From positions 372,001 through 436,000 of the forward strand of contig NZ_BMRM01000002.1 of NCBI RefSeq assembly GCF_014648635.1: a DNA stretch of 64,000 bases, read 5' to 3'. Below the pieces are notes generated by a model. That model saw only the letters and a program-made list of their open reading frames with translations, was not told the DNA's origin and ran no database searches. The position numbers and the translations under genes were made by a program. Below, piece after piece: positions 8,280 to 16,534 of this stretch (its first letter is position 1; each line of letters begins with the position of its first letter). Origin of the DNA: Streptomyces cinerochromogenes. Its GTDB lineage: Bacteria > Actinomycetota > Actinomycetes > Streptomycetales > Streptomycetaceae.

Positions 8280-9170
8280 TCACTCCCCGGCGAACAGTCC
8301 CTCGGCGGTCTCCACGGTCAGGGAACGGTCGAACCACGTCCCCAGCACCTCCAGGTCGCCACAGGCCATGACCCGCTCCCGGACGGCGTCGGAGACCTCA
8401 ATGCCCCGCACTTCAAGCACCCGCAGGATGTCCTCGGCCTTGCCCTCCACCTTGCCCTTCGCCTCACCGTCGGAGTGGACCTGGATCCACGTCTCCTCCA
8501 TCACGCTGCCGAAGCCGGGGAAGTTCGGGGTGTACACGGCCATCAGTTTCCTCCAGTGATCGCGGGCCGGCCCGTCGTCCAGACCCACCTCGATGTATTC
8601 CGCCCACTTCGCATCGGGCCCCAACACCGGCGCCACCGCATCCAGTATCGCCAGGATGCCCGGATCCTTGGCATTGATGAGCACGGAGAATGTGGTGAGG
8701 GCCGGATCCTTCGCCGCCTCCTCCGGGTCGGTGATCGGGCGTACGCCGATCGGCCCCAGGACCAAGGGAAACACCTCCATGCTCGTATGGAAACTGCACC
8801 CGATGCGGATGGGTTCCTCCGCCCACGCCGCCGTCTTCTTGTCCCGGCACACCACGACCAGAATCGGCGGCAACCGATACTTGGCGTACATGTGCGCCAT
8901 GTAGTACGTCCAGCTGTTGTGCTTCTCCGGGTCCGGCTTTGTCTGAGACTCGACGGCGAGAAGAAACCCACCTTCGTCGCCTGCCGTACGGACCCGGAAG
9001 AAGCTGTCCACCCGACGCTCCAACGGCCTGATCTCGGTGAGATCGGTGTCGAGCGGCTCGATCGAGCTGTACTCGGGGAACTTGACGCCCGTCTCCGGTA
9101 CGAGACGGGCTAAGAGATCCGGCGCGTCTCGGAAGATACGGTGCACCGCGTCATGCTGTGAACTGGGCAT
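8280..9170 (-). CDS. Rpn/PD-(D/E)XK nuclease-like protein
   Basis: A 296-residue protein from the ATG at 9170. The segment FRVRTAGDEGGFLLAVESQT followed by a Tyr-rich helix and ILVVVCRDKK resembles the PD-(D/E)XK core of Rpn-family (PDDEXK_2-like) nucleases, with Asp then E-x-Q as the metal-site candidates. The C-terminus is helical, ending in a region rich in Glu/Gly/Lys. The family is widespread in Streptomyces as stand-alone genes of unknown role. An upstream in-frame ATG at 9227 is possible but adds an Arg-rich stretch unlike the family. Confidence 0.65.
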   Translation of the reverse strand: MPSSQHDAVHRIFRDAPDLLARLVPETGVKFPEYSSIEPLDTDLTEIRPLERRVDSFFRVRTAGDEGGFLLAVESQTKPDPEKHNSWTYYMAHMYAKYRLPPILVVVCRDKKTAAWAEEPIRIGCSFHTSMEVFPLVLGPIGVRPITDPEEAAKDPALTTFSVLINAKDPGILAILDAVAPVLGPDAKWAEYIEVGLDDGPARDHWRKLMAVYTPNFPGFGSVMEETWIQVHSDGEAKGKVEGKAEDILRVLEVRGIEVSDAVRERVMACGDLEVLGTWFDRSLTVETAEGLFAGE

Positions 9171-9275
9171 ATGACGAACGGTAGTCACGCGAATGCGCGC
9201 CGTACGACCATATGGCGGCAAGGTCAACCGATTGAGTGAATTTGCCGCTGGGATATGCCAACCCGGTCAATGGAA

Positions 9276-9311
9276 AAGGCGCCCGGCCGAGTACGAACGG
9301 CCGGGCGCCTT
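9276..9311. terminator. Hairpin terminator after the DUF397 gene
   Basis: A 14-bp perfect stem (AAGGCGCCCGGCCG with its complement at 9298-9311) around an eight-base loop sits 19 bases beyond the DUF397 stop codon on the minus strand. Confidence 0.85.
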
Positions 9312-9330
9312 GCGTTGTCGCGTGCTGTGT

Positions 9331-9510
9331 CTACGCGAACTGCTGGAGGAAGGCCTGCCAGCTGTCGCGGGAGACGGTGAGGAGGGGGCCGTCGTCCTGC
9401 TTGCTGTCGCGGACGGCTCGGCCGCCGGGGGCCGTGTCGGCGACCTCTACGCAGGCGTTCTCCTGCCCCGAGTACGACGACTTCCAGAAGGGGCTTACGA
9501 CCTCGGTCAC
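9331..9510 (-). CDS. DUF397 protein
   Basis: A 59-residue protein starting with GTG (9510) that reads VTEVVSPFWKSSYSGQENAC and contains the hallmark segments CVEVA, AVRDSKQDDGPLLT and a final W-x-x-F. DUF397 proteins are small acidic partners of WhiJ/XRE-DUF5753 regulators in Streptomyces development loci. The start overlaps the TGA of the preceding XRE gene (GTGA, four bases), so translation is probably coupled. Confidence 0.93.
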   Translation of the reverse strand: MTEVVSPFWKSSYSGQENACVEVADTAPGGRAVRDSKQDDGPLLTVSRDSWQAFLQQFA

Positions 9511-10376
9511 GATGTGTCTTCCTTCAGGCTCCGCAGTATCCCCCGGATGAGCTTCGCACTCGCGTCCGGTGCCAGCGCAGCCGATCGTAGTAGGTCGAAT
9601 GCGTTGGCGTAAGCGGCAAGGTCCTCCGCCCCTTCGAGGACCGACGTGCCGCGCAGGTTGTCCATGGCGACCGCTTCGACCGTCGGTTCCTCATCGAAGC
9701 TGAAGGAGTAGAAGGCGGAGGAGTATCCGGCCAGGGCACCCGCGCTGAACGGCAGTACTTGCACGGTGACGTTCTTGCGTTTACCGGCTTCGAGGAGGGC
9801 GGCCAACTGTTCCCGGTGGGTCTCGGCGTTCATCAGCGGATGCGCGACGACCGCTTCCCAGATGATGGCCGTGTACGACGCTCCTCCCTCAAGGATTTTC
9901 GCCTGCCGCCCCATGCGCACCTTCACCAACTGCGCGGCACGCTCCGGCTCCATGTAGTGGGGACCGTCGGCGATGACCGCTTCGGCGTAGGCCTGGGTTT
10001 GCAGGAGCCCCGGCACCATGACCGGCTGCCACTCACGGATGTACGTCGCGTCGTCTTCCAGCGCGATGTGATCCACGTAGTCCGGCCGGAGGTGTTCCGC
10101 GTGTTCGAGCCACCAACCCCGGTTCTTGGAGTGCTTGGCCAACTCCTCCAGCTTGGCCCGCACTTCCGGGTCGGTGACGCCGTAGGCATCCAGCAGCAGC
10201 CGCACTTCGATCACGCGCGGTGTGGCGTGTCCGCTCTCGATGCGGCTGATCCTGGCCTGGCTCGTGGCGATTACCTCGGCGGCCTGCGGCTGGTCCAGCT
10301 TGGCAGCCTGTCGGTACTGCCTGAGCGCCGTGCCAAGTCGCCGGCTGCGTACGGTCGGTCGTCCACCTGCGGGCAT
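9507..10376 (-). CDS. XRE-family regulator with DUF5753 domain (WhiJ-like)
   Basis: A 289-residue regulator from the ATG at 10376, which has GGGGAGG just upstream; longer frames beyond it are unlikely. The N-terminal helix-turn-helix contains LRQYRQAAKLDQPQAAEV and SQARISRIESGHATPR. The DUF5753 part has REWQPVMVPGLLQTQAYAEAV, ending in YSSAFYSFSF. Such proteins pair with DUF397 and an anti-sigma-like ATPase, exactly as here: the ATPase is divergent and the DUF397 gene follows with a four-base overlap. Two long direct repeats in the divergent region are candidate binding sites. Confidence 0.93.
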   Translation of the reverse strand: MPAGGRPTVRSRRLGTALRQYRQAAKLDQPQAAEVIATSQARISRIESGHATPRVIEVRLLLDAYGVTDPEVRAKLEELAKHSKNRGWWLEHAEHLRPDYVDHIALEDDATYIREWQPVMVPGLLQTQAYAEAVIADGPHYMEPERAAQLVKVRMGRQAKILEGGASYTAIIWEAVVAHPLMNAETHREQLAALLEAGKRKNVTVQVLPFSAGALAGYSSAFYSFSFDEEPTVEAVAMDNLRGTSVLEGAEDLAAYANAFDLLRSAALAPDASAKLIRGILRSLKEDTS

Positions 10377-10436
10377 GGGGCCTCCCCTCTTCTTCGGCAA
10401 CCCTGCCACAGCAGTTGACCTCGAAAAGCGTGCATA

Positions 10437-10515
10437 ACTCGATCGAGTGAAACCGCTGCATGTATTTCTGGGTTTCCCTTGCAGCGACTCTGCATGTATT
10501 CCTAGGTTCAGCCGC
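10437..10515. promoter_or_regulatory. Divergent regulatory region with two 19-bp direct repeats and a palindrome
   Basis: CTGCATGTATTTCTGGGTT (10456-10474) and CTGCATGTATTCCTAGGTT (10490-10508) match at 17 of 19 positions and are 34 bp apart. The end of the second copy is TAGGTT, a TANNNT -10 box whose last base is eight bases before the ATPase ATG at 10516, so occupancy there should block a leaderless promoter. A perfect 12-bp palindrome ACTCGATCGAGT (10437-10448) lies on the XRE side. Role inferred: autoregulatory operator of the divergent XRE regulator. Confidence 0.7.
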
Positions 10516-10938
10516 ATGCCCTCAACCGAAACCTTCCGCATCCCCACCCGCAGCCGCCACGTCCCCACCGCCCGGCACTACGTCCGCAAGGCCCTCGCGG
10601 ACTGGGGCATCACCGACGACCTGGCCGACCGGGCGATCCTGTCGGCGAACGAACTCGTCACCAACGCCGTGACCCACTGCCTCGTTTCCCACGCCCGCGT
10701 CCGGGTCACGCTCGTCCTGTGCGGCCGGGAGCTGGTGCTGGAGGTCTCCGACCCGGACCGGGACCGGCTCCCCCGCCTCCGCGACCCCGGCCCCGACGAG
10801 GAGGGCGGGCGGGGGCTCGCGCTCGTGGAGGCCTTGGCCGACACGTGGGGGCACCGGCAGGGGCCGTACACCAAGACCGTGTGGGCCCGGTTCACGCTCG
10901 CCCCCGAGGTGGTGGCCGGTGTTCCGGACCGTGCGTAA
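10516..10938 (+). CDS. Anti-sigma-factor-like HATPase (RsbW/AbaA-type)
   Basis: A 140-residue single-domain GHKL ATPase. N box: ILSANELVTNAVTH; G1 region: VLEVSDPDRDRLPRL; G2: EEGGRGLALVEALADTWG. Members resemble RsbW/SpoIIAB kinases without a clear sigma partner and occur next to WhiJ-like regulators in Streptomyces. The start at 10516 fits a leaderless message from the TAGGTT box embedded in the upstream repeat. It overlaps the next small gene by about eight bases. Confidence 0.9.
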   Translation: MPSTETFRIPTRSRHVPTARHYVRKALADWGITDDLADRAILSANELVTNAVTHCLVSHARVRVTLVLCGRELVLEVSDPDRDRLPRLRDPGPDEEGGRGLALVEALADTWGHRQGPYTKTVWARFTLAPEVVAGVPDRA

Positions 10939-11110
10939 GCCCAGCCCCTACGACGCCCGGTGGCGCCGCTGGTACACACGCTGCCGTGCCGCCGGCCGCT
11001 GGCTGCCGTTTCCCCGCGACGAGGAGTGCTGGCAGGCGCCACCCCGGCCGACGGCTCCCCTGTGGGAGACCGCCGACGACGTCGTACGGCCGTACGTGCT
11101 CAGACCTTGA
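10931..11110 (+). CDS. Small Trp/Arg-rich protein of unknown function
   Basis: A 59-residue frame starting with GTG inside the end of the ATPase gene (overlap eight bases) and reading VRKPSPYDARWRRWYTRCRA, then WLPFPRDEECW and a C-terminal DDVVRPYVL. The tryptophan-rich start and the (D/E)-V-x-RPYV ending resemble small uncharacterised streptomycete proteins found after such ATPases. It ends eleven bases into the converging XRE gene. No function can be proposed; an earlier GTG at 10919 is also in frame. Confidence 0.5.
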   Translation: MRKPSPYDARWRRWYTRCRAAGRWLPFPRDEECWQAPPRPTAPLWETADDVVRPYVLRP

Positions 11111-11948
11111 TGCCGCGGCGGACCCGGGCGATCACCTGCTGGGCCTCGGCACCGTAGACGGCCGACTCGGCGAAGGTGTCCCAGACGCGGCGGTAGAGAG
11201 CGATCGTTTCGGCATCGTCCAGCCAGAGTTCGGCGTGCCAGTCCTCGACGGTGACCAGACGGTCGTCCAGGACCCAGAACGAGTTCCCCGGCGGCAGACG
11301 CAACGCCGCGTCCAACGGCACTATGCCGAGATGGACGGTGTCCATGCCCACCACACCCAGCAAGCGGTCCATTTGGGCTGCGAGTACCTCCGGCGGACAC
11401 ATCTGAGCCCGCAGCGCCGGTTCCCACATGAGCACGTTCAACTGTCTGCCCGGCACGTACAGCCATTCCTGCCGCTTCATGCGGGCCCGCACCGCGTCCT
11501 CCATGTCCTGAGGGGACCGGCGGAACTCTGCATGGCGCTTGAAGATGCTTCGGGCGTAGTCGGCCGTCTGAAGCATGCCGTTGACGACGTGGTCGTCCCA
11601 CACGTACAGGGTTCGTGACTCGCTGACTAGGGCGTTCCAGGTTTCCTGCACCGGCGCGTGCCCTGCGGCAAGCAGTCGCCGCCAGGAGCGGAGGTGGCTT
11701 TCGAAGCCCTTCAGGCGGGCACTGAGTTCGGGCAACACACCAGGCTGTCCCACGGCCTCGGCCCATGCCCGGAGGTCGTCGTCCGTGGGAGTCTGTCTGC
11801 CGTTCTCCAGCTTGCTGACCTTCGACTGCGGCCACCCCAGCCGCTGGGCCAGTTCCGTACCGGTGAGCCGGCCATCAGGACTTTCGACACGCAGCTCCCT
11901 GAGCCTGTGGCCCAGGTCCGCGCGTGCCCTCTGATAGTCCGTGCTCAC
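11100..11948 (-). CDS. Second XRE-family regulator with DUF5753 domain
   Basis: A 282-residue protein with a GTG start at 11948. The helix-turn-helix is visible as LTGTELAQRLGWPQSKVSKLENGRQTP; the DUF5753 part as HVVNGMLQTADYARSIFKRH and DTVHLGIVPLDA. It follows the DUF6879 gene by 18 bases, so the two form an operon, and a DUF397 gene lies divergently upstream. This is a WhiJ-type module in which DUF6879 appears to replace the ATPase. Confidence 0.92.
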   Translation of the reverse strand: MSTDYQRARADLGHRLRELRVESPDGRLTGTELAQRLGWPQSKVSKLENGRQTPTDDDLRAWAEAVGQPGVLPELSARLKGFESHLRSWRRLLAAGHAPVQETWNALVSESRTLYVWDDHVVNGMLQTADYARSIFKRHAEFRRSPQDMEDAVRARMKRQEWLYVPGRQLNVLMWEPALRAQMCPPEVLAAQMDRLLGVVGMDTVHLGIVPLDAALRLPPGNSFWVLDDRLVTVEDWHAELWLDDAETIALYRRVWDTFAESAVYGAEAQQVIARVRRGIKV

Positions 11949-11966
11949 CGGTACCTACTCTTACCC

Positions 11967-12656
11967 CTACGCGTCGCTGTGCATCTCCGCCGTGAACTGC
12001 TGCCACGGCACGGCGTGATGCCATGCAGCATCCCTCACCATGCAGCAGCGCACCACCTCTGCGGGCTCGGTGATCAGGTCCACGTGCGTGAGCTGGTCGT
12101 CGTCATCGAACCGCAGGAGGGCGATGAGTCGGCTGTCGAACAGCCAGAAGTCCTCCGCGGGGAGCTGAAGCCGGTCGGCGTCGGCACGCCACAGGTTCCG
12201 GATGTCCTCGCCCATGCCGCTGTTTCGCTTGGCGTTGTCGAGAAGGTAGAGCTGACCAGTGGTCGGCTGTTCGTCCACGATCCGTACGCGCTCGACCCGC
12301 TTCCGCAGGGCGGTCTGCTCGCGAATCGTCTTGCAGTACGGATGGTCGAAGGTCCAGTTGGCCCTGCCGGTCTCCACGAACTGACGGTACGTCTCGGTCG
12401 CTTCGTCACTCGCGTATCGGCGGCGCGTCTCCAACCGCCATGCCGTGTGCTCGAACTTGCCGAAGAGGCTGCTGAACTCGTCCAGATCGATCGTTCGCAC
12501 CTTCCTCGTCCGCTCCTTCGGTGTCCAATCCACCAGAAGGTCACGCGGTACTACCACGGCGACTTCCCCTTCCGAAAAGTGCTGAAGCTGTGCGATGTCC
12601 TCCGACGCCCCATGCCCAACCACCCCCTGGGTGTTGACGATGTTGGTCCCCAGCAT
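11967..12656 (-). CDS. DUF6879 family protein
   Basis: About 229 residues from the ATG at 12656, which has AGAGG seven bases upstream; an ATG at 12686 lacks such a site. The family pattern is clear: FEHTAWRLETRRRY, a central VERVRIVDEQPTTGQLYLL, GEDIRNLWRAD, LPAEDFWLFDSRLIALLRF and AAWHHAVPW near the end. DUF6879 proteins are usual neighbours of XRE-DUF5753 and DUF397 genes in Streptomyces; the biochemical role is unknown. First gene of a two-gene operon with the XRE regulator. Confidence 0.88.
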   Translation of the reverse strand: MLGTNIVNTQGVVGHGASEDIAQLQHFSEGEVAVVVPRDLLVDWTPKERTRKVRTIDLDEFSSLFGKFEHTAWRLETRRRYASDEATETYRQFVETGRANWTFDHPYCKTIREQTALRKRVERVRIVDEQPTTGQLYLLDNAKRNSGMGEDIRNLWRADADRLQLPAEDFWLFDSRLIALLRFDDDDQLTHVDLITEPAEVVRCCMVRDAAWHHAVPWQQFTAEMHSDA

Positions 12657-12701
12657 GTCGGTGCCTCTGAGTGAAAGTCCATGCATCTAGAGTGACGACG
12701 C

Positions 12702-12723
12702 GCGAATAACCAAGAATATTCGC
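12702..12723. promoter_or_regulatory. Inverted repeat GCGAATA-N8-TATTCGC between divergent genes
   Basis: Seven-base arms GCGAATA (12702-12708) and TATTCGC (12717-12723) flank eight AT-rich bases in the spacer between the DUF6879-XRE operon and the divergent DUF397 gene. Position and symmetry suggest the operator of this XRE regulator; it bears no resemblance to the repeats at 10456. Confidence 0.55.
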
Positions 12724-12808
12724 CTACTTGCTCCGCCCCGCCGTCCTACGGTCACCTCTCGAATCCACACCCACTCGGCTCCCGCAGCGGAGCAGGAAGG
12801 TGCCACCC

Positions 12809-13042
12809 ATGGTGAACGGAAACGACCTGTACGCCCTCGACCTCAGCGGCGTCTCGTTCGTGACGGCGTGCGGGGGCAACACCCACCCGGACGGCGAGTC
12901 GTGCCTGATCCTCGCCCGGATCGGGCAGGACGCCTGGGCCCTCGGTGACAGCAAGCGGCCCGACAAGGAGCCGCTGCGGTTCAGCACGGAGGAGCTGGCC
13001 GTGGCCGGGATCGACCCGGCGCGGTTCGGGCTGCCCGTCTGA
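12809..13042 (+). CDS. DUF397 protein (long form)
   Basis: A 77-residue protein, MVNGNDLYALDLSGVSFVTA, with the DUF397-like ending RFSTEELAVAGIDPARFGLPV. CGGNTHPDGESCLILA and GDSKRPDKEPLRF replace the usual CVEVA and RDSK segments, so it is a diverged member. AGGAAGG lies before the ATG. It is divergent from the DUF6879-XRE operon and is presumably controlled by the same operator. Confidence 0.85.
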   Translation: MVNGNDLYALDLSGVSFVTACGGNTHPDGESCLILARIGQDAWALGDSKRPDKEPLRFSTEELAVAGIDPARFGLPV

Positions 13043-13076
13043 GCCGGCCCCTTCTCCCACTGGTCCCGGTCGGGCA

Positions 13077-13094
13077 CGGTCCCGGCCGGGACCG
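13077..13094. terminator. 18-bp perfect palindrome after the DUF397 gene
   Basis: CGGTCCCGGCCGGGACCG lies 35 bases after the DUF397 stop codon. It can form a hairpin on either strand and may terminate the DUF397 transcript, though no T tract follows. Confidence 0.45.
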
Positions 13095-13121
13095 GTCCGC
13101 CTCGGCGAACTGGACACGCCC

Positions 13122-13592
13122 GTGCACCACCATGCCTATCTCTGGGCCGGCCCCAAGGACCGCTTCGACCAGGAAGCCCTGCGTCGGCCGCCCCACCCCG
13201 ACCCGCCTCCGGCGGAGAGCAAGCCGGAAGTGATCCTGCGGTACCGGGAGGTGGCCGCGGGGTTCCCCACGTCGGACCTGCCGCCGATCGAGACGGCCTA
13301 CTGGCTCGTCAAACCGGGCTCGCTGGTACGTGGCACATGGCCGGACCCGGACGCGGCCGCTGCGTGGCTCAGTGACCGTCTGGCCGAGTACGCGCCCCGG
13401 TTCGCGTCCGAGCCGGAGCGCAGCGGCACGCGTCTGAAGGCGCTTGTCGCCTCCGCCGCCGAACGGCTGGGCTCGGGAGGTGACGTCTCGCTCGGGTTCT
13501 ACCTCGAACGTCCCTCCTATCTCTCGCTGGCGCTGGTCACCTGCTCCCCCAATCACCAGGTCCCCGCGCTCCCCTGTCCGCTCGGCGCCTGA
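13122..13592 (+). CDS. Conserved hypothetical protein
   Basis: A 156-residue frame beginning at a GTG (VHHHAYLWAGPKDRFDQEAL) with regular protein-like composition: EVILRYREVAAGF, IETAYWLVKPGSLVRGTW, then an amphipathic Ala-rich helix and LVTCSPNHQVPALPCPLGA. No family is recognised. There is no convincing ribosome-binding site; no ATG, GTG or TTG upstream in frame looks better. It ends just before a strong terminator shared with the converging peptidase gene. Confidence 0.6.
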   Translation: MHHHAYLWAGPKDRFDQEALRRPPHPDPPPAESKPEVILRYREVAAGFPTSDLPPIETAYWLVKPGSLVRGTWPDPDAAAAWLSDRLAEYAPRFASEPERSGTRLKALVASAAERLGSGGDVSLGFYLERPSYLSLALVTCSPNHQVPALPCPLGA

Positions 13593-13598
13593 ACGAAA

Positions 13599-13628
13599 GG
13601 GCGCCCGGTGCACGAGCACCGGGCGCCC
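13599..13628. terminator. Hairpin terminator between converging genes
   Basis: A 13-bp perfect stem GGGCGCCCGGTGC with its complement at 13616-13628 and a four-base loop. It serves the plus-strand hypothetical gene and the minus-strand peptidase gene and shares its stem core with the hairpin at 8225. Confidence 0.85.
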
Positions 13629-13652
13629 CTCGTGGGTCAGCGGGTCAGCGGG

Positions 13653-15221
13653 TCAGAAGCTCGGGACCAGCGACGGCTTCACGCCCAGGCCCTGCCTGCC
13701 GGACGGCTTGCAGGTGACGTCCCTCGCCGGCAGCTTGCCGGTGCTCAGGTAGGCGTTGACGTTGCTGTCGGCGCAGGAGCGCGGGTCACCGCCGTAGACG
13801 CCGTGGCCCTCGCCGCCCTTGACGTACACCATGCGGGAGCCCTTGAGGGCGCGGTGCATGCCGAGGCCGCTGGCCAGGGGGGTCTGGGAGTCCCACTGGT
13901 TCTGGACGGTCAGCAGGCGGACCTTGTTGTCGACCTTGGTGACGGGCTCGACCGGCTCGCCCCAGAACGCGCAGGGCGTGATGTTGGAGCCGAAGTCGCC
14001 GTAGAGCGGGTACTTGGCCTTGTCCCGGACGGCATCGCGCCGGTACTGCTCCGGGTCGTGCGACCAGGCCGCGGTGTCACCGCAGAGCACCGACCAGAAG
14101 GCGGCGCTGCCGTTGTCCGCCGGGGGCCGCGCCACCCCGGAGCCCGCCGACGCGGAAGCCCAGCGGGGAGCCGGCCGGACGCCCGGCGGCAGGAGGGAGT
14201 GGCGGGAGGAGCCGTGGCCGGCCGCGGCCTTCTTGAGCTCGACCACCGCCTCGGCCGCATACTTGGGCGAGAAGAACACGGGGCGCAGGCCGGACCGGAT
14301 GTCGTCGCCCGTGTACTTCTGGCCGTCGAGGTCGATCGGGGTGCGGTCGGCGCGGGCGACCAGGTTCCAGAAGGTCTTGCGCACCTCGGCCGGGGTGTTG
14401 CCGAGCTTGTAGGTGCGGTGGTGCTGCGCGGTGTACTTCGTCCAGCGGGTGAACGCCGGCTCGGTGCCCGAAGCCCAGATCTGGATCATGCCGCGCCACA
14501 CCCGGGCCGGGTCGACGGAGCTGTCCAGCACGAAGCGGTCGGTCCGCTCGGGGAACATCTGCGCGTAGACGGCGCCGAGGTACGTGCCGTAGGAGTACCC
14601 CAGGTAGGAGAGCTTCTTCTCGCCCAGGACGGCACGGATGACGTCCATGTCGCGGGCGGTGTTGCGGGTGGTGATGTACGGCAGCTCGTCACCGCTCTTG
14701 GCACGGCACTTGTCGGCGACGGTCCGGGCCCACTTGACGTCGCGGCTGAACGTCTCCGCCTTGTAGGGGTGTTCGCTGTTCTGCTCGGCTCCCGTGAGGT
14801 TGCAGGTCACCGGGGTGCTCCGGCCCACGCCGCGCGGGTCGAAGCCGATGAGGTCGTACTGCTCGCGGACCTTCTTGGGCAGCAGGTCCTTCATCATGGC
14901 GGGCATGCCCAGGCCCTCGCCGCCCGGGCCGCCGGGGTTGAAGAGCAGCGCGCCGTGCCGCTTGCCGGGGACGCTGGTCTTCAGCCGGGAGACGGCCAGC
15001 TTGATGGTCTTGCCGTCGGGGCGGCTGTAGTCGAGCGGGACCTTGATGGTCGCGCACTGGAACGCGGCGGACTCCGACGCGTCGCATCTGTGCCAGGCGG
15101 GCTTCTGGGTCTCGAACCTCCCCAGCGGTTCCGCAGCGGAGGCCTGCGCCGGGGCGAGGGCGGGGACGAGGGTCGCCGTGACCCCCACGGCGAGCACGGG
15201 CGCCAAGCGTCCTATCCGCAC
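13653..15221 (-). CDS. Secreted tripeptidyl aminopeptidase (alpha/beta hydrolase, SlpD/Tap family)
   Basis: A 522-residue secreted serine peptidase. A Sec signal peptide (MRIGRLAPVLAVGVTATLVP) ends near ASA-AEP at residue 30. The alpha/beta hydrolase core shows the oxyanion segment FNPGGPGGEG (about 94-103), GFDPRGVGRS, the nucleophile GYSYGTYLG (Ser210), and near the end NQWDSQTP and GGEGHGVY supplying the Asp and His. These enzymes remove tripeptides from extracellular proteins. Conserved cysteines in the middle (CGD, CAFW) and at the end probably form disulphides. Single gene, sharing a terminator with its converging neighbour. Confidence 0.93.
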   Translation of the reverse strand: MRIGRLAPVLAVGVTATLVPALAPAQASAAEPLGRFETQKPAWHRCDASESAAFQCATIKVPLDYSRPDGKTIKLAVSRLKTSVPGKRHGALLFNPGGPGGEGLGMPAMMKDLLPKKVREQYDLIGFDPRGVGRSTPVTCNLTGAEQNSEHPYKAETFSRDVKWARTVADKCRAKSGDELPYITTRNTARDMDVIRAVLGEKKLSYLGYSYGTYLGAVYAQMFPERTDRFVLDSSVDPARVWRGMIQIWASGTEPAFTRWTKYTAQHHRTYKLGNTPAEVRKTFWNLVARADRTPIDLDGQKYTGDDIRSGLRPVFFSPKYAAEAVVELKKAAAGHGSSRHSLLPPGVRPAPRWASASAGSGVARPPADNGSAAFWSVLCGDTAAWSHDPEQYRRDAVRDKAKYPLYGDFGSNITPCAFWGEPVEPVTKVDNKVRLLTVQNQWDSQTPLASGLGMHRALKGSRMVYVKGGEGHGVYGGDPRSCADSNVNAYLSTGKLPARDVTCKPSGRQGLGVKPSLVPSF

Positions 15222-15409
15222 GATGGACGTTCCTTTCCGTCAACTTACGGGTCGGAACGACGATTTCGTGTCGGACGGGGCGTACGAATCCATCTGGGAG
15301 GCGGACTTGCTCCACCTTCCGGTGGACACAGAAAGGGACCTGCGGAGGAGAACCGGGACGCGCTGATTTCCGTCCGCCCCCCACGGGGCAGGGGCAGCGT
15401 GTGTGCTGC

Positions 15410-16390
15410 TCAGCCGCGCCGCAGCCGTCGCAGGCCGAACAGCGCCGCCACGCCGACCACGACGATCACGGCGCCGACCTTGAGGCTTCCGCCGCCCCCC
15501 TTGTCCGCCGCGTCACCGGAACTCCCGCTCGCGGACGGCGACTTCCCGGCGGGGCGGTCCGGCGCGTCGGCCGCCTGTACGGCACTGTCGGCGCCCTCGC
15601 TGCCGTACATCAGCTTGGTGCCGTCGGCGGAGTACGACACCGACTCGCCCTGTCCCTGGAGCGGCACGTCGAGCCGCCCCTTGCGCCGGAGCCGGCCGCC
15701 GTTCCAGTCGTAGGCGATGCCGCCGAAGTAGCCGCGTACGGCGAGGTGCCGGCCGTCCGGGGAGAAGGCGGCGTCGGTCGCCCACAGGTCGACGGCCGCG
15801 ACGGGCCTGAAGACGTTCGCGCCGGAGGTGGAGAGGGTGGCCGGGCCCTCGTACAGGTGCCCGCCGTCCTGCTTCTTGTCGATGATGTAGACCCGCCCGG
15901 TCTTCGGGTGGACGAGCAGCGACTCGGCGTCGCGCGGTCCGTCGGAGTACTTCACCACGTACTGCGTGGCCGTGACCGTCTGATCGGTGAGCTTCTCCGG
16001 CTCGGGCAGCCGGTAGATCCACACGTACGGCCACCGGCCGCCGAAGTTGTCGCCGATGTCCCCGACGTAGATCTCGTTGTGCGGTCCGATGGAGATGGCC
16101 TCGACGTCCCGTGGGGAGCCGATGCCGCGCAGGGTGATCCGTGCGACGGTCTTTCCGGTGGTGCTGTCCACGGCGTAGAGGTACGGCCCGTCGTCGCTGT
16201 CGTTGTGCGTCCAGTAGATGCCGGGGTGCTGCCGGGAGGCCGCGAGCCCGCTGGACTCGGTGATCCGCGGGTCCTTGATGGTGAAGCCCTGGTCCCCCGC
16301 CCCCTCGGCGGTTCCCCCGGCGGCGGAGGCGGGCAGCGCGCAGGCACCGGCGAGCAGCACCCCGGCGAGAACGGCGAACGATCGACGCAT
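15410..16390 (-). CDS. Secreted, membrane-anchored beta-propeller-like protein
   Basis: A 326-residue protein with a signal peptide (MRRSFAVLAGVLLAGACALP), an extracellular region of about 250 residues with repeated blades such as GIYWTHNDSDDGPYLYAVDS, DVEAISIGPHNEIYVGDIGDN and DAAFSPDGRHLAVRG, then a Ser/Gly linker, one C-terminal transmembrane helix (VGAVIVVVGVAALFGL) and a short Arg tail. It resembles esterase-like or WD40-type propellers; no catalytic residues are evident. A membrane-tethered surface protein is the safe reading. GAGACALP is not a clean lipobox. Confidence 0.75.
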   Translation of the reverse strand: MRRSFAVLAGVLLAGACALPASAAGGTAEGAGDQGFTIKDPRITESSGLAASRQHPGIYWTHNDSDDGPYLYAVDSTTGKTVARITLRGIGSPRDVEAISIGPHNEIYVGDIGDNFGGRWPYVWIYRLPEPEKLTDQTVTATQYVVKYSDGPRDAESLLVHPKTGRVYIIDKKQDGGHLYEGPATLSTSGANVFRPVAAVDLWATDAAFSPDGRHLAVRGYFGGIAYDWNGGRLRRKGRLDVPLQGQGESVSYSADGTKLMYGSEGADSAVQAADAPDRPAGKSPSASGSSGDAADKGGGGSLKVGAVIVVVGVAALFGLRRLRRG

Positions 16391-16534
16391 GAGCCAAGCC
16401 TGCCATTCCCGGCGGCGGTTCAGGGAAGGTTGCCGGCCAGGGGCGGGGCAGGTGGCAGTCCGGGGCCCGTGACGTGGCCCGCCTCACAGCCACCACTGGC
16501 CCCACGCGCCTCAGGGATCCTTCATCATGAGCGG

